This document shows positions 10,901 through 21,039 of a stretch of 64,000 nt of DNA, one piece after another (within the stretch, counting starts at the first letter, position 1; each line of letters opens with the position of its first letter). Position numbers and translations under genes: made by a program. The notes below the pieces were generated by a model, which worked only from the letters and a program-made list of their open reading frames with translations, did no database searches and was not told the DNA's origin. This DNA comes from Helianthus annuus (lineage: Eukaryota > Streptophyta > Magnoliopsida > Asterales > Asteraceae). The DNA is taken from assembly GCF_002127325.2 (NCBI RefSeq), contig NC_035433.2, positions 11,336,645-11,400,644 of the forward strand, in the 5' to 3' direction.

Positions 10901-11809
10901 AAAATTTACTCAGACAAAGATTTTCCCATTAAGAATGTTAATCAATCCTTAATCTGTAAAGTCTTTGAAAACTCGACAAGTAAGTTTTTGGGAAAGTCAG
11001 GACCACGTGTTACAGTTACACAGTGTCCTCCTATTCCAAAGGCTGAAATTCGAAAACAATTTGGAAACAAGAAATTACCAACGGTGCCAAAACAGCAAAA
11101 TCACACCAAGCCCAAAGGAAAATCACCGGCTCAAACTCAAAAGAAGCCGAATCAGAAGAAAAACAAGAATGTAAACTTTGTGAAATCGACGGGAACGGAC
11201 AAAATTGAAAAGTTTGAAAATCAATCTAACTTAGATTTTGTCAAGAAAGCTATTGTCGAGAAAAGAAATGAACCAAGCAGTTCAATACCTAGTACCTCGG
11301 GTTCACAAAGTTCAACATCATCGGTTAGACGATCACATGATTCTTCGGGGTTTGTTGAACGAAGATCATGTTTTGAATGTGGAACCATTGGACATATTAT
11401 TCGTAATTGTCCATATCTTCATAAGCTAAAAGAAAAGGTTGATGATCCCCGTGACAAGACTGACCGTAAGCCATCTGTTTCCACAAAACAAGATCCCCGA
11501 CTTGTAAAAGAAAGGGAAAAGAAACAGAAACGCCAACAGGTCACGAAGATTGAGAAAGCAATTAAAATCGATGTGGTTCAAAAACAATCTGTTGCTGTAA
11601 AACCAGACAATTCTAAAACTTCAAACAATCAAGAAGTTAAAGTTTTAAAGAAAGACACTGGTAAAACAAAACAGACCTGGAAACCTAAATCGGTTACTGA
11701 ATCAGGGGGACCATCACAATTCACCAACCATCAAAGACAAGAAGTTATTGTCATTGATGAAAATGGAAGACCCAAGACCACAATGGCTTGGGTCCCCATC
11801 TCCAACTAA
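7982..11809 (+). pseudogene. gag: Element A gag, very long, one nonsense codon
   Basis: One frame of 1276 codons is broken only by TAG at 9260-9262; element C has CAG there. Order: an N-terminal repeat of P-x-WWGTPAPDSGKYTS type; the copia capsid-like region (KLMHLNEYPGWADRF to ALPPQWSSFLEILK, about residues 85-275); Pro-rich TD-x-YGNP repeats; a first CCHC knuckle CFNCGERGHFKREC at 9413; an acidic Ser-rich stretch; a coiled coil (LQAKHDALQASLFDLQDKH) near 10030-10150; and a second knuckle CFECGTIGHIIRNC at 11369. It ends AWVPISN-TAA. Typical copia gags are much shorter with one knuckle. The segment after the first knuckle is lineage-specific and its role is unknown. Confidence 0.92.
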
Positions 11810-11831
11810 TTCATTTGAGTTCATGTGCAGG
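11804..11831 (+). promoter_or_regulatory. Gag/pol junction with branch-point-like and splice-acceptor-like sequence
   Basis: The gag stop lies in AACTAATTC, which contains a plant-type branch-point match (CTAAT). The pol frame starts beside TCATGTGCAG|GGTG, a good 3' splice site. In elements C and B the stop and the AG-G are kept, but the distance from TAA to the conserved CAGG differs (18, 17 and 16 nt in A, C and B), so the relative frame is not conserved. Confidence 0.4.
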
Positions 11832-14800
11832 GTGTTCCAGGAGGAACTGTCAGTAGTCATTGGATTGTTGATAGTGGGGCATCCAGGCACATGACAGGCG
11901 ACATGAAGCTTCTCTACGACGTTAAATCTATTAGAGGAGGTTATGTTGCTTTTGCTGGAGATAAGGGTGGATATATAACGGGTGAAGGAATGATATCCAA
12001 CGGGATTGTCAGCTTTGACAAGATCAACTTTGTGCAGCAGCTTGATCACAATCTTCTTAGTGTTTCTCAAATTTGTGACAAGCAATTCTCGGTACACTTT
12101 GATGCTAATGGATGTTATGTGCTGAAACCCGGCTTCAAAATTCCAAAAGAATGGATTCTCTTGTCGGCTCCAAGGATAAATGATTTGTACGTCCTTGATA
12201 TGAGCCAAGCTATTACAACGTCTGCACAAGCAACTTGTTTCGTTTCCAAAGCCACAGAAAAAGACACTATCTCTTGGCACAGACGAATGGGTCACATTCA
12301 CTTACGCAAAATGAATCATTTGGTTTCAAATGAATTGGTGAATGGTGTTCCCCTCAAAAATTTCCATCTTCAAGACGTCTGTGTTTCGTGCCAGAAAGGA
12401 AAGCAAACAAAGAAGAAGCACCCTACAAAGAAGATCAACACGGTGGCAGTTCCTCTTGAACGTTTGCACATGGATTTATTCGGTCCTGTCAAGCACAAGA
12501 GTATTCGGGGTGATCAATACTGCCTCGTGATTACTGATGATTATTCAAGATTTTCTTGGGTGGCGTTCATGGCACACAAGAGTGAAACCTTTGGCATCAT
12601 CAAAAACTTGATCATTCAGATTGAGAATTTGTATAAGTTGAAGGTTAGGCGGATACGTAACGACAATGGTACTGAATTTAAAAATCATTCCATGGCGGAG
12701 TTCTGCACTTCAAAGGGTATTCTACATGAGTTTAGTGCAGCTTATACTCCTCAACAGAATGGTGTCGCTGAACGTAAGAACCGCACATTGATCGAGACTG
12801 CTAGGACGATGTTGGTAGAGTCACAGTTGCCCATTCCATTCTGGACTGAAGCTGTGGCCTCTGCATGTTATACATTGAACAGAGTCCTTACAGTCAAAAG
12901 GCACAACAAGACCTGCTTTGAGCTTCTTCAAAAACGGAAACCAGATTTGTCTTATCTCGAACCGTTTGGAGCTCCATGCACAATCATCGATCCTAATGGA
13001 AAGTTTGGGGCAAAAGCAATTGATGGATACTTTCTTGGGTATGCCACCCCTAACTTACGAGTCTGGAATCTAGAGACTAAAAGGGTCGAGGAATGGTCTG
13101 AGGTCAGAGTACAAAGGTACACCTTGCCAGTCAAAAATCCGGGTCAACCTTGGATGTTTGAGTACGATGACTTCTTCAATTCGATCAATGTTGAAGCCGT
13201 TGAAGAAAATGCTGCGGCTAGGATGTTTTTCGAGAGTGACAATGCAACAGTTTCATCGGTGGTTCGTCCAATTCTTGTTAATCAAGAACCATCTTCTTCG
13301 GTGAACAATAATACTCTCAACAATGAGGATTTTCATGATGCAAACGAATTGAACAAATCTTCAGAGGATGATGAATTTGTAGATGCAGATCAAGAAGCCC
13401 CAACAACAGCAGTTCATGGTACTTCAGAGGGTACTCCTCCAGTGGATGCCCATAGAACAGCTGAGGCTACTGCATCATCCTCTTCGTCAATTCCAGGCCT
13501 TGAATTGGTTGTTGATCTTAACCTTAACAACCTGGGTATAAATGTTCCAGTTCCAGATAATCCAGAAACAAGGATTCATAATACCCATCCTCAACAAAAC
13601 ATCGTTGGAAATGTGCAAAGTGGCGTTCAAACAAGAAACATGTTGCGAAACAACAACAATGCAGGCTTGTATGCGGCTATTCGAGAATCCGGGCAACAAA
13701 ACGATTGGTCTTTCGCGTGTTATGTCTCACAGGAAGAACCAAGAACGTGGAAAGAAGCCTTGAAAGATAACGCTTGGGTTGAAGCAATGCAGGAAGAACT
13801 GCAACAATTCCAGAAGCTGGGTGTCTGGAAACTCGTAGAGAAACCTGCTGGATACAAGAAGATTGGTACCCGTTGGGTGTTCAAATGCAAAAAGGATGAC
13901 CGCGGAGTTGTTATCCGAAACAAAGCACGTTTAGTCGTTCAAGGTTTTCGTCAGATTGAAGGGATCGACTACAACGAAGTCTATGCACCTGTTGCACGTC
14001 TCGAAGCAATTCGTATCTTTCTAGCCTATGCGTCCTTCAAAGGATTCAAGGTTTATCAGATGGACGTGAAAAGTGCATTCTTACATGGTGTGGTTGAAGA
14101 AGAGGTGTACGTCGAACAGCCTCCAGGTTTTGAAGATCCTATCCATCCCGATCGGGTTTGGTTGCTCAACAAAGCTCTTTATGGTCTTCATCAAGCACCG
14201 CGAGCTTGGTATGCAACCTTATCACACTATCTGCTGGAGAATGGATTTCGAAGAGGTCTTATCGACTGTACTCTTTTCATCAAAGAACAAGATGGAGATC
14301 TTCTTCTGGTACAGGTATACGTTGATGATATTATTTTTGGTTCTACTAATGATGTCTTGTGTAGGGAATTCGAGCGCATTATGCAGGATAAATTCGAGAT
14401 GAGTGCTATGGGGGAAATGACTTTCTTCTTGGGCCTACAAGTACAACAAACAGAGTCTGGGATATTCATTCATCAGACTAAATATGTTGGTGACATCTTG
14501 AGCCGGTTCCAGATGTCTGATGCAACGCCCATTGGTACCCCATTGCCAACAAATCACGGAATTACTCCAGACTTGAAGGGAGAAGCTGTTAGCCCTTCAA
14601 ACTATCGCGCAATGATCGGATCTCTTATGTACCTCACAGCATCAAGGCCAGACATAATGTACCCAACGTGCCTGCTTGCCAGATATCAAGTTAACCCGAA
14701 GGCCTCACATCTTGCTGCTGTTAAAAGGATTTTTCGTTATTTAAAGGCGTACCCTGACACCGGTCTGTGGTACCCTAGGGATAATAACTTTGAATTGGTA

Positions 14801-15265
14801 GCTTTCAGTGATTCTGATTTTGGCGGATGCAAAATCGACGGTAAATCCACAACGGCTGGATGTCAGTTTTTAGGAAATCGCCTAGTCACATGGCAGTGCA
14901 AGAAGCAGACGTGTGTCGCTACATCAACATGCGAAGCTGAATACATTGCTGCCTCAAGTTGTTGCTCCCAAGTTCTTTGGATCCAACAACAAATGCGGGA
15001 CTACGGTTTTGAATTCCTAACTACTCCTATTTACGTTGATAATTCTGCTGCTTTAGATATCACTAGAAATCCTGTGCAGCACTCAAAGACCAAACACATC
15101 GAAATCAAATATCACTTCATACGTGATTGCTTTGAGAAAAGGCTAATCGATGTTGTTAAGGTCCACACCGATGACCAACGTGCCGACTTATTTACCAAAG
15201 CATTTGACAAATCAAGATTTGACTTTTTATTATTGGTAAACGGCATTAAGGTCAAGCAAGAGTAA
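11819..15265 (+). CDS. pol: Element A pol: protease, integrase, reverse transcriptase, RNase H (intact)
   Basis: A single uninterrupted frame of about 1146 codons, counted from GTG 11825; the natural start is uncertain. Protease: [11 protein letters not shown] (active Asp about residue 16). Integrase: HHCC finger (WHRRMGH with CVSCQKGK), then the catalytic triad in [15 protein letters not shown] and [12 protein letters not shown]. Reverse transcriptase: [11 protein letters not shown] through VYVDD (about residues 831-835). RNase [21 protein letters not shown] and [11 protein letters not shown]. It shares a frame with gag but is separated by TAA and TGA. It looks functional and could act in trans for relatives that lack pol. 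Confidence 0.96.
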   Translation, partial: VHVQGVPGGTVSSHWIVDSGASRHMTGDMKLLYDVKSIRGGYVAFAGDKGGYITGEGMISNGIVSFDKINFVQQLDHNLLSVSQICDKQFSVHFDANGCYVLKPGFKIPKEWILLSAPRINDLYVLDMSQAITTSAQATCFVSKATEKDTISWHRRMGHIHLRKMNHLVSNELVNGVPLKNFHLQDVCVSCQKGKQTKKKHPTKKINTVAVPLERLHMDLFGPVKHKSIRGDQYCLVITDDYSRFSWVAFMAHKSETFGIIKNLIIQIENLYKLKVRRIRNDNGTEFKNHSMAEFCTSKGILHEFSAAYTPQQNGVAERKNRTLIETARTMLVESQLPIPFWTEAVASACYTLNRVLTVKRHNKTCFELLQKRKPDLSYLEPFGAPCTIIDPNGKFGAKAIDGYFLGYATPNLRVWNLETKRVEEWSEVRVQRYTLPVKNPGQPWMFEYDDFFNSINVEAVEENAAARMFFESDNATVSSVVRPILVNQEPSSSVNNNTLNNEDFHDANELNKSSEDDEFVDADQEAPTTAVHGTSEGTPPVDAHRTAEATASSSSSIPGLELVVDLNLNNLGINVPVPDNPETRIHNTHPQQNIVGNVQSGVQTRNMLRNNNNAGLYAAIRESGQQNDWSFACYVSQEEPRTWKEALKDNAWVEAMQEELQQFQKLGVWKLVEKPAGYKKIGTRWVFKCKKDDRGVVIRNKARLVVQGFRQIEGIDYNEVYAPVARLEAIRIFLAYASFKGFKVYQMDVKSAFLHGVVEEEVYVEQPPGFEDPIHPDRVWLLNKALYGLHQAPRAWYATLSHYLLENGFRRGLIDCTLFIKEQDGDLLLVQVYVDDIIFGSTNDVLCREFERIMQDKFEMSAMGEMTFFLGLQVQQTESGIFIHQTKYVGDILSRFQMSDATPIGTPLPTNHGITPDLKGEAVSPSNYRAMIGSLMYLTASRPDIMYPTCLLARYQVNPKASHLAAVKRIFRYLKAYPDTGLWYPRDNNFELVAFSDSDFGGCKIDGKSTTAGCQFLGNRLVTWQCKKQTCVATSTCEAEYIAASSCCSQVLWIQQQMRDYGFEFLTTPIYVDNSAALDITRNPVQHSKTKHIEIKYHFIRDCFEKRLIDVVKVHTDDQRADLFTKAFDKSRFDFLLLVNGIKVKQE

Positions 15266-17157
15266 AACCAACATCGGAAAATCATTTTTGTAAATACCTT
15301 TGTGTTTTAAATTTGTCTTAGTTTATTGATTTTAGGGGGAGTAAATTCAAAAATCTGAAAAGCCAAAAACATCGAAAAATTCAAAAACACAAAAACAATA
15401 GAAAAACAAAAATGAGTTTCCTGGCGAGCAAAAGAGAAAATGATAGTACATCAGTGGTCTATCCAAACCTCTTTAAACCTTAAATGAAAAACGATAAGCA
15501 GCTCTATATAAGATGTATCGGTAGGCTCACAATCATTTTAAAGTGTGCAGGGGGATATAAATCTTAATCGACTAAAGACCAGGTGGGAACCATTCATTGG
15601 CATATGGTCTTAGTACCGAAATTTCGTTTGATAGATTGCCGAGGTTCTGAGATATTCGGTCTTTTTGCTGCTTATCATCTGGGTATCATGGTTGTATCTT
15701 TTACCGAAAAATAACGGGGACGCAAGTCTAGACCTTCCATGATACTATACATACGTGTACATATTATATACTGCATACTGCATTCGACCTCAATAAGTGA
15801 TTAACAATCACATGTCCATATCAAATAAGTGATAATATATCACATTTATCCGGGTGTCAAGTTCGTCTCTCTGCTGTACGGAAGTACTGACCTGTTCACG
15901 GACTTGCACCTGTGCCCTCATGCATATGAAAATCAAGTTCCTCATCAATAAGTGATTATATCACATAGGGCTTGTTTTCAAATCAAAATAAGTGAGAATC
16001 TCACATCATATACGGTCAAACAGATGATAATCGGTATACTCACCGGTAAGATGAACTCTCGTGCATACCTTGATACGGGAATGTGTCGTGATGTGGATGA
16101 ACACCGGTCGGTAAGTATAAATCATACCTTAACGTATCCCCTCGCCATGATTACATCTGATAAGTTGAGCTTAAGTGGACAACAATACCGATAATTGTTA
16201 TAGGATGCTTATCTTAATGTTAACTAACTGAACAACAAGAGTGTTTTGGCATGACCGTACACTGATATGATTCTCTTACCCTCGAAACTCACAAAAAGAA
16301 TGTCTGTAAATATTTATTTACTGCTTAACTTTTATTGCTTTCTTTTAAACAGTTTCGTCGTTTGGTGCATATCAGCACGACATTAGCGGTGATGTCGTTT
16401 GATAACACTCAAAGGATTTTAAATTGTTGTCCTTTAATTTTCAAAAATACCAAAAAGATTTTAGGTGTGTTTTAATATAAACTTTATAAAAGCCAAAAAG
16501 ATTTTGTTTCTACTTTCTTTTCGATCGTACGATGTTGGAGCTCGAGTCTTCGTTACCTGAAACCTGAACGAAAACCGATTTGACTAAATCTTCATAAACG
16601 GTCAAAATTTGCAAGTTTTGAAAGTTAAAACTAAAATTGACAAATTTATTAAACTTTCAAACTGTCGGACGATGTTTGATTATGACATGGTCATTCGTGT
16701 GTCATTTGGATATACTAACTATTCTAAGCAGTTGTTCTCATTACGCGTTTAGATTTCTTGCATGTGCAGATTCTAAAGGCTAGGAGAACATGGTCTATGA
16801 CAAGCTTTGGAATGAAGACACGACGAGAAGGCGCTCAAAAGATGAAGATGATCGAGTTGCCGCTGGCCATCATCAACACCACAAGGATCTCACTTCATAA
16901 AGATCAAGTCATTCACGAGCATAACTCAAGGGGGAGCTTATGCCAAGGGGGAGTTTGTCAACACACTTCCTACATGATACGGGTAGTTTGTTGATACACT
17001 CTCTGCTTTCAATACATGAAGACTTTGAAGATCCTCTGACTTTGAAGACTTGAAAGGACATCAGAGTTTTGAGAACTCGAAGACCAAAGACCATCGAAGT
17101 TCGAGACGAGTCTACAACTACAGAAGATAAAGACAAAGCTACAGCCAAGGGGGAGTT
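15266..17157 (+). other. Element A 3' non-coding region with mini-hairpins and several polypurine tracts
   Basis: 1.9 kb without a gene lies between pol and the 3' LTR. It holds purine tracts (AGGGGGAG near 15333, CAGGGGGAT near 15549, AAGGGGGAG near 16930 and 16948) before the terminal tract. Four small hairpins of the type AATAAGTGATnnnATCAC lie at 15793-16005. The same layout, reversed, is found in elements B (29448-31350) and C (39795-41500). Confidence 0.8.
17144..17157 (+). other. Polypurine tract of element A
   Basis: CCAAGGGGGAGTTTG directly precedes the 3' LTR. This is the expected plus-strand primer site. Confidence 0.85.
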
Positions 17158-17803
17158 TGTTGGTGCACTTGTGTCTGTATTTTGTCTGTATTCGGTCACG
17201 ATGTAAACGATGTCCTTGTCGGTCTTGTAAGTTGACCAGGTCAACCATCATCCGGTTTGACTTGGACAACAGTTTGTAAATGTTGAAGGATGTCCTGTGT
17301 CGAAGGATAGCTCATCGAAGGATATTGTAGATCCTTCGATGGCATCGAAAGATAGGCTTCGAATGATAGACCTCGAAAGGTGATCTTTCGAGGTCCCTGC
17401 TGATCCTTCGAATGCTTTGTCATCGATAGATGATCCTTCGGACCATCTATCGGATCCTTCGGACCAGACATCATGGGCTGGGTATAAATACCCATGCAGT
17501 GTGTTGAGTTTTAGTAGAAAGAGAGACACTTAGACAGATTCACACATCCGAGAGATAGGCTGAGAGCATTCTGTCCGAAACTCACACACACACTTTGAGA
17601 GTTTACAAGTTAGATTTGTAAACATTGTGCTTGTAACCGAAACCTTAATACGTATTAATACATTGGTGTTAATCGGTGAACCTTGTGTGTTGTGTTTATA
17701 CTTGCTTCATCCCGGTTTGCTTGCTAGCTTGGATTCCGCACTCGCTAGTGAGTTAGTATAACAAGGTTTAGGTTCGTCATCCTCCACGACAAAGGGACCT
17801 ACA
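17158..17803 (+). repeat. Element A 3' LTR
   Basis: It matches 6549-7194 almost base for base and ends GGGACCTACA, followed by the target duplication CGTTA. By eye there are only about five substitutions, for example CTTTGTC to TTTTGTC near the start. Confidence 0.95.
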
Positions 17804-17808
17804 CGTTA
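17804..17808. repeat. Target site duplication of element A (CGTTA), right
   Basis: Exact copy of the 5 bp before the 5' LTR. Confidence 0.95.
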
Positions 17809-18600
17809 ATTCGGGTATTATTTATAGAATAGGTGTGAAGTGAAATGTAAAAAAACGTTATGTTTTTTTACTATAATATACCCATGTTTTAAAGATTTTT
17901 GTTACATTGAGCTGATATATGTTGTGGCCGGAGATGTAAACTTTACTATTTCTTTTGAAGCACAGTAATTTTTAATATATGTTATTAATACAAGAGTCTG
18001 AGATGAAAAATTAAACACCAAAGACCAAATTTGATTCTAGAACTAGCAATAAGTTGATCTTCTCATAAACTACAGCTACAAATTTGGTTGTTGTATCCAC
18101 CATGAATTATTTTAAAGAAACTGCGTCTCACATATGATCACCACAAGCAAATTTGATTCATCATTCTGGATAAATTATTGTCTATGATGTGTATATTACA
18201 TATATAATTGTAATTATACTTTCTACATGCAAAAAAAACTCAAAATCTTTCTATAAACCTAATCTCAAGATAAAGAAGAAAACTGAATGCAACTCTCAAT
18301 AAATGTTGAATGATAACTCAAAAAAAGTTGTACTCTTTTTTAACCATGATCGTTCATCCATACCTATATCTGAAATGTTATAATTAATAAAGCAAACTTT
18401 TATGATATAATGATTAAAGACATGCTCTAATTCATAATGTCACCAAATGAATTGGTCAATTTGTCTTAATTTTTAAATGTAGAAAGTCAACAACAGAAAT
18501 AGCAAGTTTGATTTTTTCATCAAAGACTATTCTACTTTTGCAAACCAAAATGGGAACATTTGAAAAAGATAACAGTTGAAAGAAGATTCCGTAACGTAAA
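17809..18600. other. AT-rich spacer and upstream region of PI-1
   Basis: No open frame of note and no terminal repeats. The last 100 bp resemble the region upstream of the truncated inhibitor copy at 23340-23650, so this end is the ancestral promoter side of the gene family. Confidence 0.6.
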
Positions 18601-18616
18601 TGTGCACTCTAAACTC

Positions 18617-18624
18617 TATATATA
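18617..18624 (+). promoter_or_regulatory. TATA box of PI-1
   Basis: TATATATA in CTCTATATATACCC lies 37-44 bp upstream of the ATG at 18661, giving a very short 5' UTR. The truncated copy has a matching but altered box (CTATTTATACC). Confidence 0.7.
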
Positions 18625-18660
18625 CCCTTTCTCTCCATGTTCTTCAATAAACAAGCAAGA

Positions 18661-18997
18661 ATGTCAACAGATTGTCAAGGTAAATCCAGCTTCTTTTTTA
18701 ACTTCTTAGGTTATTTTACTTCACATCATTGGAACAAACATTTTGTCAATCCCTGTTGGACGAACCAATAAACAAGTTTCTATCTTGATAACTAATACAG
18801 GAAAGAGTTCGTGGCCCGAGCTTGTTGGGGCAAGGGGAGAAGCAGCGGCAACTAGGATTGAGGAAGAGAATCCTCGGGTTGATGCTATTGTGGTAGTGGA
18901 GGGAAGGGATTCAGTCATAACAGATTTTCGATGTGACCGTGTGTGGGTGTGGGTGAACTCTAATGGGGTGGTCGTTCGACGTCCTTTCATTGGCTAA
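18661..18997 (+). CDS. PI-1: potato inhibitor I family serine protease inhibitor, two exons
   Basis: Exons 18661-18679 and 18801-18997 join in phase 1 across a 121-nt GT-AG intron, giving 71 residues starting MSTDCQGKSSWPELVG. This length and start are normal for the family. Such proteins block chymotrypsin- or subtilisin-like proteases through an exposed loop and act in defence; there is no signal peptide. The loop region is VVVEGRDSVITDFRCDRV. Aligned on DFRC and RV, P1 is Thr47 and P1' Asp48, an unusual P1. Cys5 and Cys51 can form the disulfide seen in many relatives. The ending RRPFIG keeps the family's C-terminal Gly. Copies follow at 23586 and 37554, so this is a tandem family opened by retrotransposons. 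Confidence 0.9.
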
Positions 18998-19029
18998 GCT
19001 CAGTGTCGATTGAGCTAGGGACTAGGAGG

Positions 19030-19174
19030 TGCAGTCACCATATATATTGTAATTGGATAAATAAATACATGATGTACCAATGCATTAATAAATAAGATGT
19101 GTAACATATAGTGAAGCTGTTTGTGTTAAGATGTTCGGTGTTAATTACCATATTTTACTTGATATTTGGGTGTT
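19030..19174 (+). repeat. PI downstream block, copy 0, left part
   Basis: The phrases 'gtgaagctgtttgtgttaa' and 'ttaattaccatattttactt' recur after the truncated copy (23940-23990) and after PI-2 (38515-38570). The block is cut at 19174 by element G and resumes at 22989. It shows that each inhibitor gene was duplicated with its 3' flank. Confidence 0.85.
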
Positions 19175-19307
19175 TATAAGTGCAGTTCCTGCCGGGTAAC
19201 TGTCGCTTATCAGTTCTGCGTCAACCAAAGCAGAAGTCCAAGTTAAAGTCAACGATAATGAAGAATTCTAGACTACATGAAGACCATGCACTGATCAAGG
19301 AGGAGTT
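19175..19307 (+). repeat. Extra copy of the 3' internal end of element G
   Basis: This matches the 133 bp that precede the right LTR of G (22335-22467), including a purine tract, but no LTR lies to its left. The order here is internal end, LTR, internal, LTR. Unequal recombination or a partly deleted tandem copy would explain it. Confidence 0.8.
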
Positions 19308-19824
19308 TGTTAATGCACTTTGGGTGAAAAGTGCATGCCTTCCAATTGTTAGGGTCTTTATTGTACATATCTTGGAACTTACTCCAAGGTTTATCCTTGG
19401 ACAATTTGTCCAAGTTTTAGTCTAGAACTTTGGTCAGGGGTTTGGTCTTAGTGTAGATTGGTTTGTCCGAGCTTTAGTCCCTAGTCCATATATATGTGTT
19501 GTATAGGATTAGGGAAGACACAGAAAAACAACAACCTTGAGTGCTTGGTGCACCTCTCATAAGAGATCCCATCTATTTTCATCACTGTGTGTGTATTCTA
19601 GAGAGAGAGGGAGACTATGTGTTAGTGAGAGAAAGCTAGGTTTAGATCTCTGTGATCTAAACCAGCAGACGATGTATACTCCTTTGGTTTGTGTAATTTG
19701 TGATGATTGATTCATAATAAAGGGTTCATCTTCTACTTCTTTCTATCTTGTTCATCATATTTGTTCTTCATGTCTTGAATCAAGTGCAATGTTTGATGTT
19801 CGTCATCGATCCGGTGCTTTCACA
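19308..19824 (+). repeat. Element G left LTR
   Basis: It pairs with 22468-22988. It contains GTCCGAGCTTTAGTCC in the U3 part and TCTAGAGAGAGAGGGAGAC further on, and ends CTTTCACA before the PBS. Confidence 0.9.
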
Positions 19825-19825
19825 G

Positions 19826-19837
19826 TGGTATTAGAGC
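19826..19837 (+). other. Primer binding site of element G
   Basis: TGGTATTAGAGC differs from the Met-tRNA PBS of the other elements at one base (C to T), compatible with deamination. Confidence 0.8.
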
Positions 19838-20089
19838 ATGGTTACCGATTCAGAATGGTCTAACCGCCTTCTGAATCACCATTGCTCTTGATTTGATGTT
19901 TGTTTCCGCCAAACATCTTGAAGACGTGAAGATTGATACTCGAGCTGTGTTGGAGAGAACTGCTGGGTTTTTGGAGATCTAGGGTTTTGATCCAAAAAAG
20001 GATTGTCTGAGTTTAAAACTCTGTGTTTGTATTTCTGGGGTTTTTGGTGAACCAGTGTGAAGTCACACTCGGGAGATAGTCCGGAGACT

Positions 20090-21030
20090 AGTTACTGGAG
20101 CTTGTCCGAGTTTTCTAAGGATTTAGGTAATCCGAGTTTTTCAAGTAAGTCCGAGTTTCTTTGTTCCGAGTTTTAACACTTTCAATGTCCGAGTTTTTAT
20201 CAATGTCCGGTTAACACGTTTGGCCTTTTCAATGTCAGAGTTTCAATGTCCGAGTTTCAGATCATTTTGTCCGAGTTTTAGATCATTTTCTTTACACCTG
20301 TCAGAGTCTCAATGTCAGAGTTTTATGTCCGAGTTTAGTGTTAACAAGTCTGATGTTGAGTTTTGGCTTTAATGTTCAACAGTCCGAGTTTTTACTCCGA
20401 GTTTTAGCTAAAGGGTCCGAGTTTTGTGCAAAGTCCTTCATGGTTCCGAGGTTTGTGTGAATCTCTTTTTGGTCCGAGCTTCTTGCAATTGAGTCCGAGT
20501 TTTGATCACTATATGTGAGTCTGAGTTTTAACTACCATATTTAGTCCGAGCTTTTTCCTTGTCTTCATTTGATCCGAGTTTAAGTCTCTTTTCTTGGTCC
20601 GAGTTTAAGTTTTATATAAAGTTCATCCGAGTTTTCTTGAGTCCGAGTTTCTTTTTTTGGCAGGTCCGGATTTTAGTAATCAGTTTAGCAGGTCCGGGTT
20701 TTGCTTGGATTTGTTCCGAGTTGATAGTGGATATATTCCGAGTTTGTAATCTTCGATTTTACACCTGTTCCGAGTTTTTTTCTCTGCATGCAAACATGTC
20801 CGAGTCTTGAATGTTATGAATTTTAATCAGTTCCAAATTTCGGTTCAATTCCGAGTTTCTTTAACCGTATCTGAGTTTTGGTCAAGTTCAGTTCCGAGTT
20901 ATGTAAATTCATTCAGGTCTGAGTTTTGGTTCAAATTCAGGTCCGGATTTTAGTAACTATTCAGGTCCAAGTTTTTGGTCAAATTCAGATCCGAGTTTTG
21001 GTAAAATTCGGTTCCGAGTTATTCAAAACC
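20090..21030 (+). repeat. TCCGAGTTTT motif array in element G leader
   Basis: About 27 exact CCGAG cores occur by eye count, mostly as (G)TCCGAGTTTT, with further decayed forms (TCTGAG, TCAGAG, CCGGATTTT). Spacing is irregular (about 15-60 bp), so this is not a simple satellite. Nearly all copies are in one orientation, unlike the mixed array of element A. Confidence 0.9.
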
Positions 21031-21039
21031 GAATCTATG

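Larger units (their letters stand above)
6549..17803 (+). mobile_element. Element A: complete Ty1/copia retrotransposon, Sirevirus-like, plus strand
   Basis: It spans 11.25 kb and is flanked by the perfect target duplication CGTTA (6544-6548 and 17804-17808). Order: 5' LTR, PBS for initiator Met-tRNA, leader with a motif array, very long gag (one nonsense codon), intact PR-IN-RT-RNaseH pol, a 1.9-kb non-coding tail with several polypurine tracts and mini-hairpins, and 3' LTR. The integrase-before-RT order shows copia. The long two-knuckle gag and multiple polypurine tracts suggest the Sirevirus lineage (inference). The two LTRs differ by only about five substitutions seen by eye, so the insertion is young. 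Confidence 0.95.

Noticed and set aside
15266..17157. Envelope-like gene after pol, as in some Sireviruses
   Set aside because: No frame longer than about 110 codons exists and none has a signal peptide or membrane segment; B and C tails show none either.
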